Origin: Hanleya hanleyi
Lineage: Eukaryota > Mollusca > Polyplacophora > Lepidopleurida > Hanleyidae
Assembly: GCA_036873755.1 (NCBI GenBank)
Contig: JAVTVY010019522.1
Location: 1-64,000, forward strand
Length of the DNA stretch: 64,000 nt
Direction of reading: 5' to 3'
The notes beneath the pieces are model-generated. The model ran no database searches, had not been told where the DNA came from, and saw nothing but the letters and a program-made list of their open reading frames with translations. Every line of letters starts with the position of its first letter. Position 1 is the first letter of the stretch. Below are positions 20,501-30,683 of this stretch, in pieces. The translations under genes and the position numbers were made by a program.

Positions 20501-23338
20501 CAATGCAGCGCAGTATAGATGTGACAAACGAATGGACATTTCAGGCCGGCACTTTCAATAGCATAGCAATCGAAGACTTGCGTAACTCTCGCCTCCTTGC
20601 TAAAACAATGGGCATCACTATCCAATATCAGCGTTCCCACTGACCCATAGCCAAAATATAGGGATTAAATGGCCAAATATAGGGCAAACATAGGGATATA
20701 ATGACCAAAATATAGGGCAAAATCCAGAAAACATTTCAGTCACCAAGCGGGATAATTACTTGTTAATTACAATCTAATAGGATCAGTGTTTTTATCCAAA
20801 AACAACCTGTACTCATCACTGGGATAAGGTAGTAAAGAAGAAACAGTATAATTTAGTTCGGACACTTCCGACTCGGTCGCGTTGTTATTTTGGAGGATTT
20901 AAATAAGCCAACTATTCGTATGCATGTATCACAAATAAATACAAGGTCAGAGGTGCACAAAAAGCACGAATAATCCTGAAAATATAAGAATAATAGGGCA
21001 AAATCGGTCAAATTTGAGAAAATATAGGGAAAAATAGGGGAGAGCAGAAAAGATAGGGAAAATTAGGGCCAGTGCAGTGGGAGCCCTGCTATATATCCAT
21101 GGAACACAATCGTGAAGCTTAGCAACATCCTCATGGTCCGAAATGGTAGTCGGCTATTGGCTAAAAGCAGCCAAAATTTTGGCAATGCAGGCGATTTAGA
21201 AAATGACCTGCTAAAAAAAAAAAAATCTTGACCGAAAGTAGCAGACCATAATTTTCCTGGCCATTCCTACCTATATATAATTTTGTTTCCGTTTCACACA
21301 ACGTAAATTGAATTCTTCGTGGGCAATATCATCGTACAAATACTCCACTAAATGCGGGAGTAAAACAAAGTACGAACGAAGCACGATGCCTCTTCAACTT
21401 CTGGCTGTGCACAGAGCAGTTGTTTCACTTGCTCAATTCCTTGATGCAATTATCTCCCTTGGGAGATCACTTCCGGCTTCTTGACAGCATGCGAAAAATA
21501 TGTCGCAAAAAAACAGTCGAACTATCAACGCGGAAGTCGTGGAAATGCGACTGGATTGAGATTTTAGTCTTAAAAGCGCAATGGGCAGCAAGTCGTAGTT
21601 AGCGTCTGTTGTGCCCTGTGTAAAAAAATACCAGTTCCAGTAACCGGGTTCATGCACAGAAATTTAGATGGAATTTCATGACTTTCCATGACCTTTTATG
21701 GACAATTTCCATGACTTTTCCATGACCTATCAGAAATTCCTTATGGATAATGGGGGCATCGAGAAAATCAGCCCACAGCCACGAGTGAGAAGAGCATTTT
21801 CATGGCATTTCGAGAACAGCCATTTCCTCCTAAATGCATGCTTGGAGTTATAGGGAATTCCAAGACCAAAGTTACCTTCCCTGATGCAAACTTGATTGCA
21901 TTCGTAGACCACACACAACATTTGGCAAATAGAACATTCGCTGGTCCAGGAAATTCATCTTTTCGGTGAAAAAAAATCAGGAGAAATTTGACCTGGCGGA
22001 CATTTTCAAGTTCCATTTATTTTTTCCATGACCTCTGACAAAATTCAATGACCAGACACAAAATTCCATGACTTTCAAGGCCTGGAAAATCAATTTTTAA
22101 ATTCCATGACTTTCCAGGATTTTCTATGACCGCGGGAACCCTGAGTAAGAGGACAGAATAAAAACGCTAAGAAACTATCAACAGACGTGGGTTACATGGC
22201 AGGTTGGCAGTGTGCACTTTATAGGGTATTATGATTATTGATGGATTTGCACATGTAGAAAAAAAAATAGCTGTCCAAAATAGCTGTCCAACTTCATAAA
22301 TACCAGGTGATGTTAGATTTGACCTGCGATTTTTTTTTTTTTGATGAAAAAAAAATAGGTCATCACAAATTTCCTAATTCGGACCCTGATCCTGCATATA
22401 TTGACCAATCAGATCAACCACCTCGCTGGGGGTCTAATAATACCCCAGATACCAGTCAGATTTTTGGACAGGATTCCTGGCACATTGCTGCAAGTGACAT
22501 CAGAAATATTGAATGTGCCATATGTCGAATGTTTCGAGGAATTTTATATTATTTGTTTCTTCCCCATTTGACGTAATGATGAAAATAAAGCTTAAGAGAT
22601 TATATTTCACTAGCTCCGGTGTAGCCTTGTTCCATACTACGCGAGAACAACGCTACGGCTGTAAACCAGTCACCAGATCGAGTTGTTGGGAAATTGCCGT
22701 ACGGGCAATATTTGCCGAACCAATTGACCATAACCAATAAAATAATTCGATTCTATGTCCACTTACCTTTCATAAAAATCCTTGTTTATGAATGACCGTC
22801 CGTTTTTTGGCTTGGCAAGAGATCGAAACTCGGACGAGGGGGGTAAAACTGTCCACATCTCCGCCATCTTTACATCGATAAGTTTTACATGGACAGTTTA
22901 ACCCCCTCGTCCGAGTTTCGATCTCTTGCCAAGCTAAAAACGGACGGTCACTCATAAACAAGGATTTTTATGAAAGGTAAGTGGACATAGAATCGAATTA
23001 TTTTATTGGTTATGGTCGATTGGTTCGGCAAATATTGCCCGTACGGCAATTTCCCAACAACTCGATCTGGTGACTGGCTTGCAGCCGTAGCGTTGTTCTC
23101 ACGTAGTATGGAACAAGGCTACACCGGAGCTAGGAACAACAACAACAACAACATGGTGTCGGACTCCGACCCAACCCAAGAACTTAGAAGGCTTTCGTAG
23201 CGCAAAGTTTAGTTTCCCACCTAACACATACTTTGCCGTTACTTTTACCGACTTTCCTTCCAGAACGTCACGTTCTTGCGATAATATTTCACCAATAAAG
23301 AGAGGTTCTCCCGACGCCGGCAAACTTCGCGGGTCCAT
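11224..23338 (-). CDS. TEN1: CST complex subunit TEN1 (two coding exons)
   Basis: Joining exon 1 (23338-23232) to exon 2 (11500-11224) gives a 127-residue protein, against about 123 for vertebrate TEN1. The OB-fold landmarks align without gaps around the junction: the N-terminal LPASG...GEIL, EGKSVKV before the splice, then LISHD, and in exon 2 LLEPFRAHLG, IGELD and VILRARIV. TEN1 binds STN1 within the CST complex, which holds single-stranded telomeric DNA and directs polymerase alpha fill-in in the nucleus. The intron is 11.7 kb and carries several transposons and SINEs. Splice phase matches: two bases of a Lys codon on exon 1, one on exon 2. Identification is by alignment to remembered family features, not a search. 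Confidence 0.8.
11501..12917. other. TEN1 intron 1, part without recognised elements
   Basis: AT-rich intronic sequence with no recognisable exon or element. A purine/pyrimidine-skewed part (11880-12060) has short frames only. Confidence 0.4.
12918..14332. mobile_element. Palindrome-array DNA transposon, complete copy 2 (inverted)
   Basis: A 1,415-bp copy of the 7012-8312 element in the opposite orientation. The termini TATGGCAAGCCAAAG / CTTTGGCTTGCCATA are preserved (one G-to-A change at the right end) and flanked by a perfect CCACTC duplication (12912-12917 and 14333-14338). Palindrome arrays occupy about 12945-13257 and 13940-14312, both longer than in copy 1. A three-step CTGAATCTGAATCTGAA expansion sits at about 13300. 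The centre has many small indels relative to copy 1. Confidence 0.92.
14339..15486. other. TEN1 intron, unannotated
   Basis: No gene or bounded repeat recognised. A G-rich run at 14880-14895 and AT-rich sequence follow. The short frame at 14280-14531 straddles the end of the transposon and is not a gene. Confidence 0.35.
15487..18055. mobile_element. Large dispersed repeat with nuclear-receptor-like half sites, copy 1
   Basis: About 2.6 kb, also present inverted at 40.5-43.6 kb. The left end reads AAGAGCCCAAGGGGCTTCAA then TACGCCCGTAT; the right end has GGACGGA-type steps and CTTTTGGCGGGCATATAAAAAG. The interior (16.3-17.9 kb) is a degenerate tandem of 100-150 bp units, each with GTGACCTTTGACCT-type blocks followed by a TCCACTCAC or TCTACTCACC step. 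A retroelement fragment interrupts it at about 16605-17290. No transposase was found. Confidence 0.8.
16597..16899 (+). pseudogene. C-terminal fragment of a reverse-transcriptase-related retroelement protein
   Basis: The frame from about 16605 reads YDKRDDYNFDIVNYPFLD, then PAYGVYISRLVAFAR and IIQGYTTKRLQSKFLKF. This pattern (PFLD...GVYISxLxxFAR...LxxQGY) is one I associate with the region after the RT domain of retroelement polyproteins common in lancelets, corals and molluscs; the clade is uncertain. No RT catalytic motif is present upstream, because the dispersed repeat begins there. The fragment and its downstream sequence (to about 17290) interrupt the dispersed repeat, so it is a 5'-truncated insertion. 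The upstream Met codons belong to the host repeat. Confidence 0.5.
18056..18729. other. TEN1 intron with a SINE-tail relic
   Basis: At 18107-18180 GAGTGAGTGAGTTAAGGTTT, CAGCCATATAGCGAT matches, in reverse, the common molluscan SINE tail also seen at 39.18 kb. Remainder unrecognised. Confidence 0.5.
18730..19052. repeat. Short inverted-repeat element (hairpin)
   Basis: TAAGCCACATCGTAATCCCA at 18730 is the complement of the sequence ending at 19052, and similarity continues inward for about 85 bases (GAGACTGAAGGGCAG / CTGCCCTTCAGTCTC). The pattern is MITE-like. No target duplication could be fixed. Confidence 0.75.
19120..19611. repeat. Inverted-repeat element with about 160-bp arms
   Basis: Arms 19120-19278 and 19451-19611 are complementary with few mismatches (AGCTAAGATTCATA outermost, GCCATGAATAAAAAT innermost), around a 172-bp spacer. 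No coding sequence. Confidence 0.85.
19636..19915 (+). mobile_element. tRNA-derived SINE
   Basis: The head has an A box TGGCCGAATGG at about 19643 and a B box GGTTCGCACCTC at about 19697, with tRNA-like spacing; a tRNA-unrelated body follows (GGACTGATTCGGTGTCCAGG, ACTAGACCTTAGCC). It does not fold as an intact tRNA, so it is a SINE rather than a gene. Confidence 0.65.
20100..20323. mobile_element. Single arm of the TAGCTCCGG palindromic MITE
   Basis: About 224 bp matching the left arm of the element at 22611-23132, from TAGCTCCGGTATAGCC to GATCGAAACTCGGAC. The second arm is absent here, so it is a truncated copy. Confidence 0.85.
20324..20630. other. Unassigned open stretch
   Basis: A 102-codon plus-strand frame (20335-20643, containing GPTHKYIEPLITWL) is open but unrecognised; it could be a worn transposon coding fragment. 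Confidence 0.25.
20631..21088. mobile_element. ATAGGG-rich non-autonomous element
   Basis: Repeated AAATATAGGGCAAAA motifs lie between GTTCCCACTGACCC on the left and GGGCCAGTGCAGTGGGAGCC on the right, which form an imperfect terminal inverted repeat. The CAGGGCTCCCACTG-type end suggests hAT relatives, but no clear 8-bp duplication was seen. Confidence 0.5.
21655..22144. mobile_element. CCATGACTTT-rich hAT-like element
   Basis: Repeated TTCCATGACTTTCCATGACC blocks at both ends flank an unrelated centre (21730-22010). The right end CCGCGGGAACCCTG is, in reverse, the CAGGGTTCCCGCGG terminus common in hAT-type non-autonomous elements. The left terminus is unclear. Confidence 0.5.
22145..22610. 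other. TEN1 intron, unannotated
   Basis: Contains an A-tract/T-tract palindrome at about 22330-22356 and short frames only. Confidence 0.35.
22611..23132. mobile_element. Near-perfect palindromic MITE, 522 bp
   Basis: Two arms of about 235 bp, almost identical in inverted orientation, around a spacer of about 45 bp. The ends are TAGCTCCGGTGTAGCC / GGCTACACCGGAGCTA, consistent with a TA target duplication around GCTCCGG termini. A half copy lies at 20100. It sits 100 bp inside TEN1 intron 1 from the exon 1 donor. Confidence 0.92.
23232..23338 (-). CDS. TEN1: TEN1 exon 1 (start codon exon)
   Basis: ATG at 23338 on the minus strand opens MDPRSLPASGEPLF and runs to EGKSVKVTA plus two bases of a Lys codon, then the donor GTATGTG. 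The frame continues as nonsense beyond the donor. Homology to the TEN1 N-terminus and the phase match with exon 2 support this exon. Confidence 0.78.
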
Positions 23339-23357
23339 AATCGGCAACAACAACAAC

Positions 23358-23378
23358 CCACGTGCTTCCGGTCTTGTG
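23358..23378 (-). promoter_or_regulatory. ETS site and E-box upstream of TEN1
   Basis: Read on the minus strand, ACCGGAAGCACGTGGG lies 20-40 bases before the TEN1 start codon, combining an ETS core (CCGGAAG) with an E-box (CACGTG), as in many housekeeping promoters. Further upstream, YY1-like ATGGCGGC cores occur near 23544 (plus) and 23695 (minus). Function is inferred. Confidence 0.45.
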
Positions 23379-24178
23379 GGTTTCTCGGAGTGAAATATAT
23401 AAATATACATTATATAACATTTTGGTTTAACTTATTAATTATTTATGATTTTAATAAGAAAACATTTGAATACAAGTCGACGTCGTACACAAATACGTAT
23501 CCATGGTTACGGCCGAAAATATACCTCGGTCACGTGATAAATATGGCGGCCTGCTGGCAACTGGCAAAAGGGCAAATCTATCTTTGGAAAGAAGGACAGA
23601 GTTTCCGAACTAATGAACATTATGCGTCCTTGACTAGTTATTTTAGCTAGGTTCCCCCTGGCTAACGATCAGCCGTGTAACCAAAGTGTGTAATCGCCGC
23701 CATATTTTGTTTCTGGTTGTATAACACGGACGTAAGACAGGTAAACAACTTGAGTGCAGAAATTTTATCCACCGACTTGAGGCTAAACAGAGCTGTTGTT
23801 GACGCCGGTGGAAATCAGATAACACTATAGTTTGTCAGACTAGCCTAGTCATGAAATAATGGCACTGCTACTACTCGACTGTGGTTATGAAACTGACATG
23901 ATTGTGAAATAATCAAATGGTTTGTGGAATGATAGTCTTGAGTTTATAGACGGGCTAGTGCACTTTGCGGGAAAGGATGCGAGAGTGTTGAAAATTGGGG
24001 TCTTCATTTCCCAGAACTGGAACCTTTTCAGTGCGACTCTCACTGAGTGCGGAATGAGATTTGTAATTTTTGTGAAACTTGAAAAGGCTCTTAGCAGGTC
24101 GGGGACACGGGGGATATTAAAAATAATAGCTATATAACTATATATAATATCAGAAGTGGATGAACTAGAAGTATGCAA
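23379..24178. other. Region between TEN1 and the long-inverted-repeat cluster
   Basis: No convincing exon. The last 90 bases (about 24090-24178) match, in reverse, the flanks of two inserted elements at 27.7-28.7 kb, giving an uninterrupted version of both insertion sites. Confidence 0.45.
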
Positions 24179-24187
24179 GGATCACTT

Positions 24188-26204
24188 TAGCTATAATATA
24201 ACCAAAACGTGTACCAACATTTTGGTTATAACTAGTGCCATGTTAAAAAAATCTTGAAAAAAAAAAACACTTTTCAACGCCCGAATAAAGCTAAACTCAC
24301 CTCTTATTTTATGGTAAACGAACAGCTGGTGTATTTAACTTGTCGTTGGGATAGATAGTTAGACCACAGGTCATTTAATGTTCGAGTAGCAGACCAAAAC
24401 TTTGTCACAAATCGTCAAACTCGTCTTCTTCGATTTGTAGTCAGCCATGTTCAGTTCAGTGCGCATGCTCACCGCATAAAAACATCCGGTTTGTGAAACA
24501 CGTGGCCGAGCACATGGCCACGCCTCCCCACGCCCACCACGATCTCCACGGACTTCCAGCTGACATATGAAATCACTTTATAGCAGTAACTCAAACTTAT
24601 TACTAACCAATGGATATTACATAAGCATATTTAGCGCTCTTGTTTCACAGGGGTATTTTCCCCACATACACTTTGACATCTGAAATTAGGCTGAATTAGT
24701 AAGTCAACAATTATACACATGTAAAATATAATTTATAACTTAATGCGTGTGGGAAAAATGTGAAGCAAAAGCGCTAAATGTGCTTATGTAATATCCATTG
24801 GTTAGTAATAAGTTTGAGTTACTGCTACATGAGCAGTGTGACTAACGTCACAGGACCTACGAAGTACAGTAGGCATTAGGACTCGAACACGAACTGAACT
24901 CTTGGAAATCCCCACCCCCAGTTGAAATCCTGCTCATATTAAGATGGGCACCGCCCAAGTCAGAATCGCCAGTGCTTTTCATCAAAAATCAACAGAAATT
25001 TTCATCAAAAATAGGTCAGCTCAAAACTTGTTGGTAACAGTCTCTTAATGCGCCTTCATTCCAAAATAAATAACGATCGCCGATTTAATTTTACAATTTC
25101 TTAATTAAAGGAAACAGATTGAATAATATAGGTTTAGTAGATTTCAAGCTTTACGTGTGAAAATACATTTACATCTCTTTAATGGTTTTCAGTGCCCTTG
25201 TTCAGGATGGTACCAGGACAAAACAATTTTTTGAATCACATTATTTTCCCAACAATACAACACATTTTATATATAGTACTATAGTAGAAAGGTAGCATTT
25301 ATGTAGTTTACGGTAATTCAACTCAAGACCCTACACCTTCTATGCACAAGATAATAATGATTCTATGTGATTCTCCTGAGCATAGCCGGTAAAGACGAAT
25401 AAATAGCGTCTCTACATCTTCTGTAATAGGGCCATGTGGCATAGTGGACTATTTCAATGACAGGGTATTTTTAGACGGACAGTAACTGATACTCATTGGC
25501 GATAAAACGCTGGAGCAAAACAGACCACAGTTTTCTTGGCAATGATGAAATGATTGGATGTGAAAGAGGATACATGTTACAGGCTAAACCTTACATATAT
25601 ATATAGCAATATATTGAAGTGTTAATTATAAATCTAATTTTAGTCAGAATTATTTCAGATCAGAACTTGATGGTAACAATGCCCTAATGCACGTTCATGC
25701 CAAAAATCAAGGTTCTAATGTCAACGGTTCTCCTTATTTTGCCGACGAAAGGATTCGGATGGACTCACTCATTACCGGACAATTTGCGATCTGTAGCCTA
25801 CTTCGTAGGAATAAAGTGATTTCATATGTCAGCTGGAAGTCCGTGGAGATCGTGGTGGGCGTGGGGAGGCGTGGCCATGTGCTCGGCCACGTGTTTCACA
25901 AACCGGATGTTTTTATGCGGTGAGCATGCGCACTGAACTGAACATGGCTGACTACAAATCGAAGAAGACGAGTTTGACGATTTGTGACAAAGTTTTGGTC
26001 TGCTACTCGAACATTAAATGACCTGTGGTCTAACTATCTATCCCAACGACAAGTTAAATACACCAGCTGTTCGTTTACCATAAAATAAGAGGTGAGTTTA
26101 GCTTTATTCGGGCGTTGAGAAGTGTTTTTTTTTTTCAAGATTTTTTTAACATGGCACTAGTTATAACCAAAATGTTGGTACACGTTTTGGTTATATTATA
26201 GCTA
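24188..26204. mobile_element. Mutator-like non-autonomous transposon, 394-bp inverted arms
   Basis: A 2,017-bp element whose first and last 394 bases (24188-24581 and 25811-26204) are inverted copies with few differences. Termini read TAGCTATAATATAACC / GGTTATATTATAGCTA. It is flanked by a perfect 9-bp duplication GGATCACTT (24179-24187 and 26205-26213). Long terminal inverted repeats with a 9-bp duplication point to Mutator-like (or Merlin-like) transposition. The 1.2-kb interior has no transposase and carries another inserted hairpin. Confidence 0.92.
24583..24825. mobile_element. Nested 243-bp hairpin MITE
   Basis: 56-bp arms, GCAGTAACTCAAACTTATT outermost, at 24583-24638 and 24770-24825. 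TA dinucleotides flank both ends. It lies inside the interior of the Mutator-like element, two bases past its left arm. Confidence 0.88.
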
Positions 26205-26213
26205 GGATCACTT

Positions 26214-27774
26214 AGACTATGTAGACGGCAATGGCACCACCAGCCTGCCTATAACGCTTCATGTGACGTATGATGTGAAATCTGCGCAATACAGAATCCA
26301 ATTTTTCCACTGTGCGCCGATCGGCTTGCAGTCGTTATTAGTCGGCAATTGTCGGCAGCTGAATTATCTAAATTTAGACTGAGGAATCATGGGAATTATC
26401 TGGAGCACGCAATCTGGCCGTACGCTACGGTGACCCAGAAAACCGGTTGTGCTCACATCGGAGTCAACATTTTTTCGTTAGATCCAAACTTCTGCCCAAC
26501 GAAGGTCTACCTGTACTTTCGACTCCTGTTGTCTTTTTAACACATTAGTTCGATATCTTAAATGGGCAATAAATCGTTTATTGAATTACAATCAAGTATG
26601 GACGTAGTTCATTTATTCTGGGGACCCAGGTCTACGGTACCTTATAAACTCTGGGAGATAACGCGGGAAGTTCATATATTTGCTTTACCACTAACCTGAT
26701 GGCCCCCTAACGGGTGGGCAGGATATTACCATATATGTCTTTGTTTTTTATTGTGCATCTAAAATCCCCAAATCCATAATCTATCATGTCCGTGCGAACT
26801 ACAGACATTTGGTGATACGAATGGCTTTATGTTTACACAATATATCAACAACAAGTTTGAATCAGGTCGAATTCAAAGGAATGTTTTGACCCACTCGTCA
26901 TAAGCCTCAATTTTCCGCGGTAAGCGTGGGAGGTCATTATAGGATGTAACCAACACTCGCGACCAATGAACATTCGATTTTCTTACAACCGAAGTTCAAA
27001 ATACTACAGAAATATCGCGTGATACGCAGGCGTGCCTTATAAGGACTATCAGGAATTTTACTAGCGAGTCACAAAGGTAATTGATTGGCTACCAGATTTA
27101 GAAGCACAAGCCCCATTATACGGCTTGACCCAGAGAGAAAACGAAAGGGGAAAGCTATTGCGCTCGTGACGATGAGTTCATTCACTTCGGCTTCCTCAAT
27201 TCTGTTCTCTTATTCAATCAAATAAATGTATCAACTTAGGTTACATTTCGCTGAATAAATATTATTGATGACGGGAGGTTTGCATCAAGAGTGTGAGAAG
27301 AACGAATATGCTTAGAATGCCGCATCTGATAATTCAGCTGGGTGCTTATTTGCATATGAATAGACTTCCTGGATAAATTAGAGGGATATATTAATTAATT
27401 ATTATTGCTACCAGTGCTGGTAACTAACAGTAAACAATATTTTGTTCCTTGGAAGTACAAATAAATCGCCATGACAAGTTAACATAGGCGAGCCGTGAAT
27501 TTGATGATTTTCATTGATATGCAGGTGCAAGGTCACGGCCTCTCACAAAACTCCCATGATTCATTGCGCCATCTTCGTCGCTTCGACTCCGGACGCTGGA
27601 GTTGCATTCGCGGCTGTTGAGTCATGGCCTGACATTCCAAAATTGTCTCCCCTGGAAGTTGGCCAGTTCCCGCTAGGGGGCAATGTTTTCAACTGGAAGC
27701 GCTAAAACGGGTAACATGCCGTCGATGACACTGAATACATCCTTGCATACTTCTAGTTTTCATCCACTTCTGAT
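26214..27774. other. Intergenic, unannotated
   Basis: No exon or bounded repeat recognised. The end (27745-27774) matches the sequence before 24178 in reverse orientation. Confidence 0.35.
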
Positions 27775-28606
27775 AATATACATAAGGGGAGTGCAGTGAG
27801 ATGGCGGACACCCCCCGAAATTGCGTATGGACCCTCCATAGCCAGATGAAAAAACACCGACAAACTGCACTTTCTTTCACGCTACATGCTCCAATAAACG
27901 AATTTCAGACACCTAAAACGATAAAGACCGTAATGGGTCACATCAACTTACCCCAGGTTAATCACAGAAATGGAAAACCTGTCATTTCGATCACACACAA
28001 TACGACGAAATGCTGCCTACATGCCAAGCTAGTCCCAATACCGGGAAATGAAAGCGGTCACAACCTTCACCTGGTTTGACCTCGGACTGGGATTGTCACC
28101 TCACTGTCACCAGGCCACAACGTAAAACCTCGTGTTTTTTCAGTAGGATACAGAATGAATGAGAAGCAGAACGAAGCTCTCCAAATATACCATTTTTGGA
28201 AAGCTTGTTGTGCCATGCTAGATCGCATGCAACTGAAACTGTCCACTGAACTGCTGAATGTCAATCAGTGTCAACTTGACATTTTGCGGTCCAGTCCGAG
28301 GTCAAACCAGGTGAAGGTTGTGACCGCTTTCATTTCCCGGTATTGGGACTAGCTTGGCGTGTAGGCAGCATTTCGTCGTATTGTGTGTGATCGAAATGAC
28401 AGGTTTTCCATTTCTGTGATTAACCTGGGGTAAGTTGATGTGACCCATTACGGTCTTTATCGTTTTAGGTGTCTGAAATTCGTTTATTGGAGCATGTAGC
28501 GTGAAAGAAAGTGCAGTTTGTTGGTGTTTTTTCATCTGGCTATGGAGGGTCCATACGCAATTTCGGGGGGTGTCCGCCATCTCACTGCACTCCCCTTATG
28601 TATATT
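27775..28606. mobile_element. Inverted-repeat element with 316-bp arms
   Basis: Arms 27775-28090 and 28291-28606 are near-identical in inverted orientation, around a 200-bp spacer. The termini include ACATAAGGGGAGTGCAGTG. Each arm holds the same 92-codon frame starting MADTPRNCVW, which differs by one residue between arms; duplication explains this and no protein family was recognised. 24135-24160 looks like the target without this element. Confidence 0.9.
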
Positions 28607-28645
28607 ATATATAGTTATATAGCTATTATTTTTAATATCCCCCGT

Positions 28646-29641
28646 GGTCGGGGAAAGGTTGAAATTGACCTGAATCACCTGAAAAGGGATGATTCCGCCC
28701 AGTTTGGGTGAATGACGACACGTCATAAATCCTAACCCCAATTGGGCTGAATTAATCGTAACCCAAAGTGATCATTTTTTTTACAATGATAAATATCTCA
28801 AATTATGAGCGGACCACTTTTGGCGCTAAAACAGGGAACATGTTTCCTCCGATACCATAAAATTTATGACGTACATTTGCTTATGAATTGTGCAGGAAAG
28901 CGGAATATGTTGTTGTCTCGCAAAAAATGATAAATCCGGTTGATACAACTTTACCGTTTATAAGTTTTTCGATGGAAAAAATATTTCGCTCACGTTCATA
29001 CCTGTCGTCGTTGTCGTTACCGCCATGTTCTGGTCGAAGTCGAGGCCACAAGGGTCCACTAATCGATCAAATTTTTTTTCTAATTATCATATTCGGTAAG
29101 AAGCATCAGGGGAGGTAATCCGGTGGAGAGCTCATGCCGAAGACAATTTGGTATTGAATTGAATTGAATTGAATTTTATTCTCTCAATCTTGCCCTCTCG
29201 CGTATTACTCATATTTTATCAACTATCGATTAATTTCGCCTGGCAGTTCCAAAACGAGGCAAACAAAGATGGCGGCAAGCACGCTGCACACGCTGTGGTC
29301 GTTTTGCAGAACACTTAGTCTTTGAAAAAATACTATAAAATGGTAAGTAATCTGCATGTCTTGTGTTTATTTTTTTATTGACAACATACTCCACCTTCCC
29401 ACAAACTTCGCTGACAGGATAGAAATATGAGTTTTACAGTTTTCTAGAGAGGAGGTCCTGGACAAATGCGCTGAACATTATCATCTTTCAAAGTCGTGGT
29501 CTTTGGATGAACGGGAGGAAACACTTTGGGTTATGATTAATTCAGCTTAATTGGGTTGAGGATTCATGACGTCATTCACCCAAACTGGGCGGAATCATCC
29601 CTTTTCAGGTGATTCAGGTCAATTTCAACCTTTCCCCGACC
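28646..29641. mobile_element. Inverted-repeat element with about 120-bp arms
   Basis: Arms 28646-28768 and 29522-29641 (GGTCGGGGAAAGGTTGAAAT at each terminus) are complementary with scattered changes. The 750-bp interior contains a GAATT run (29156-29174) and a promoter-like segment with AAGATGGCGGC and a splice donor at 29343. 24090-24125 resembles the unoccupied site. Confidence 0.8.
29265..29342 (+). other. Candidate 5' untranslated first exon of the USP2-like gene
   Basis: A YY1-type AAGATGGCGGC at 29266-29276 precedes a short upstream frame (17 codons) and a strong donor ATG|GTAAGT at 29343. The next good acceptor, TTTCTCCTTGCAG, is at 30683. Spliced together they would give a 5' UTR with several short upstream frames. 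No transcript evidence. Confidence 0.35.
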
Positions 29642-30683
29642 TGCTTAGCCAGCAGACATAAACAAGATTGGTTTTAGTGAAAGATATAACAGTATTTGCC
29701 AGGAATTATGCTGAAATTGTGAGGTGTTGGAATCATTCTCTTGCAGCAAAGTGGGTAGCCAAGTTCACATGGCTTCGTTCGTTCCTACTCAGCCATACTT
29801 CCTCATATTTGTACAGTCGGACTGTCCGGAGCCACAATGCTTCAGGTGCCGTATGGCTCTATCCGGCAATAAAACACAGTTCTGATAAATATTACAAGAA
29901 AACGACTGAAGAGACAGGAATGATATGATCCTATAATACTCGAGATGAATAATATTTATTTATAATTTTATTGTATGGATGTGTTCTCAAGGTACATGAT
30001 CAAAGCCTTTTCTCAGTGTCTCGAGGGAAAATTCCCGATGAATCGACACCATCTGTTCCATTAAATTTTTTGTCATGGCATGACTTAGCCAGAAATATTT
30101 ATCAAACTATAAATTTCTGGAATATTTATCAAACTATAAATTTCTGGAATGGGTATCTCTTCAGGTTTAATACTAACTATAGAATCAAAATTGGATCGAT
30201 ATGGGCAGAGTTACATCTGGTGCTTACCTTTACCGTTGAAATCAAGTGATTTTTCCATGCAATAGGCCATCTCAAACTTGCTGCTGCCCTAAAACAAAGT
30301 TCCATGTCTGACTTTTTCCGATGTAAACATTTGAGAACGGTTGTCCATGTTATGCATTGCAAATGGGTTTTAGGACAGCATTGTTTAATTGGGCTGAACA
30401 ATGTGTCTTTTTCGCTGCATGATAACATTGAAACTACACATTGGGTACCGCATGCAAATATTACTACACACTGACAGTACTTTTTGACTGTTGTAAATTG
30501 GTAACTAGATCAAACTATTACTGTCTGCAGAGTTTTGTCTGAAGACCATGTCCAAATGCTAAATGATTGGTTAGTGGGAAATATTGAGGGATTAGTCAGC
30601 CCAATGTTGACTGAAGAGGTTTAACATGAAGGACATTGTCCATCACGAATAGCTGACACTTGGTATTTTTTTTCTCCTTGCAG
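29642..30683. other. Upstream region or intron of the USP2-like gene
   Basis: Contains a perfect 28-bp tandem duplication (AAATATTTATCAAACTATAA) at about 30093-30148. No exon recognised. Confidence 0.4.

Noticed and set aside
23885..24178. 97-codon minus-strand gene
   Set aside because: It overlaps repeat-derived sequence duplicated at 27.7-28.7 kb and has no recognisable domain.
27801..28580. Two mirrored 92-codon frames with one residue difference
   Set aside because: They lie in the two arms of an inverted repeat, so identity reflects DNA duplication; no protein family recognised.
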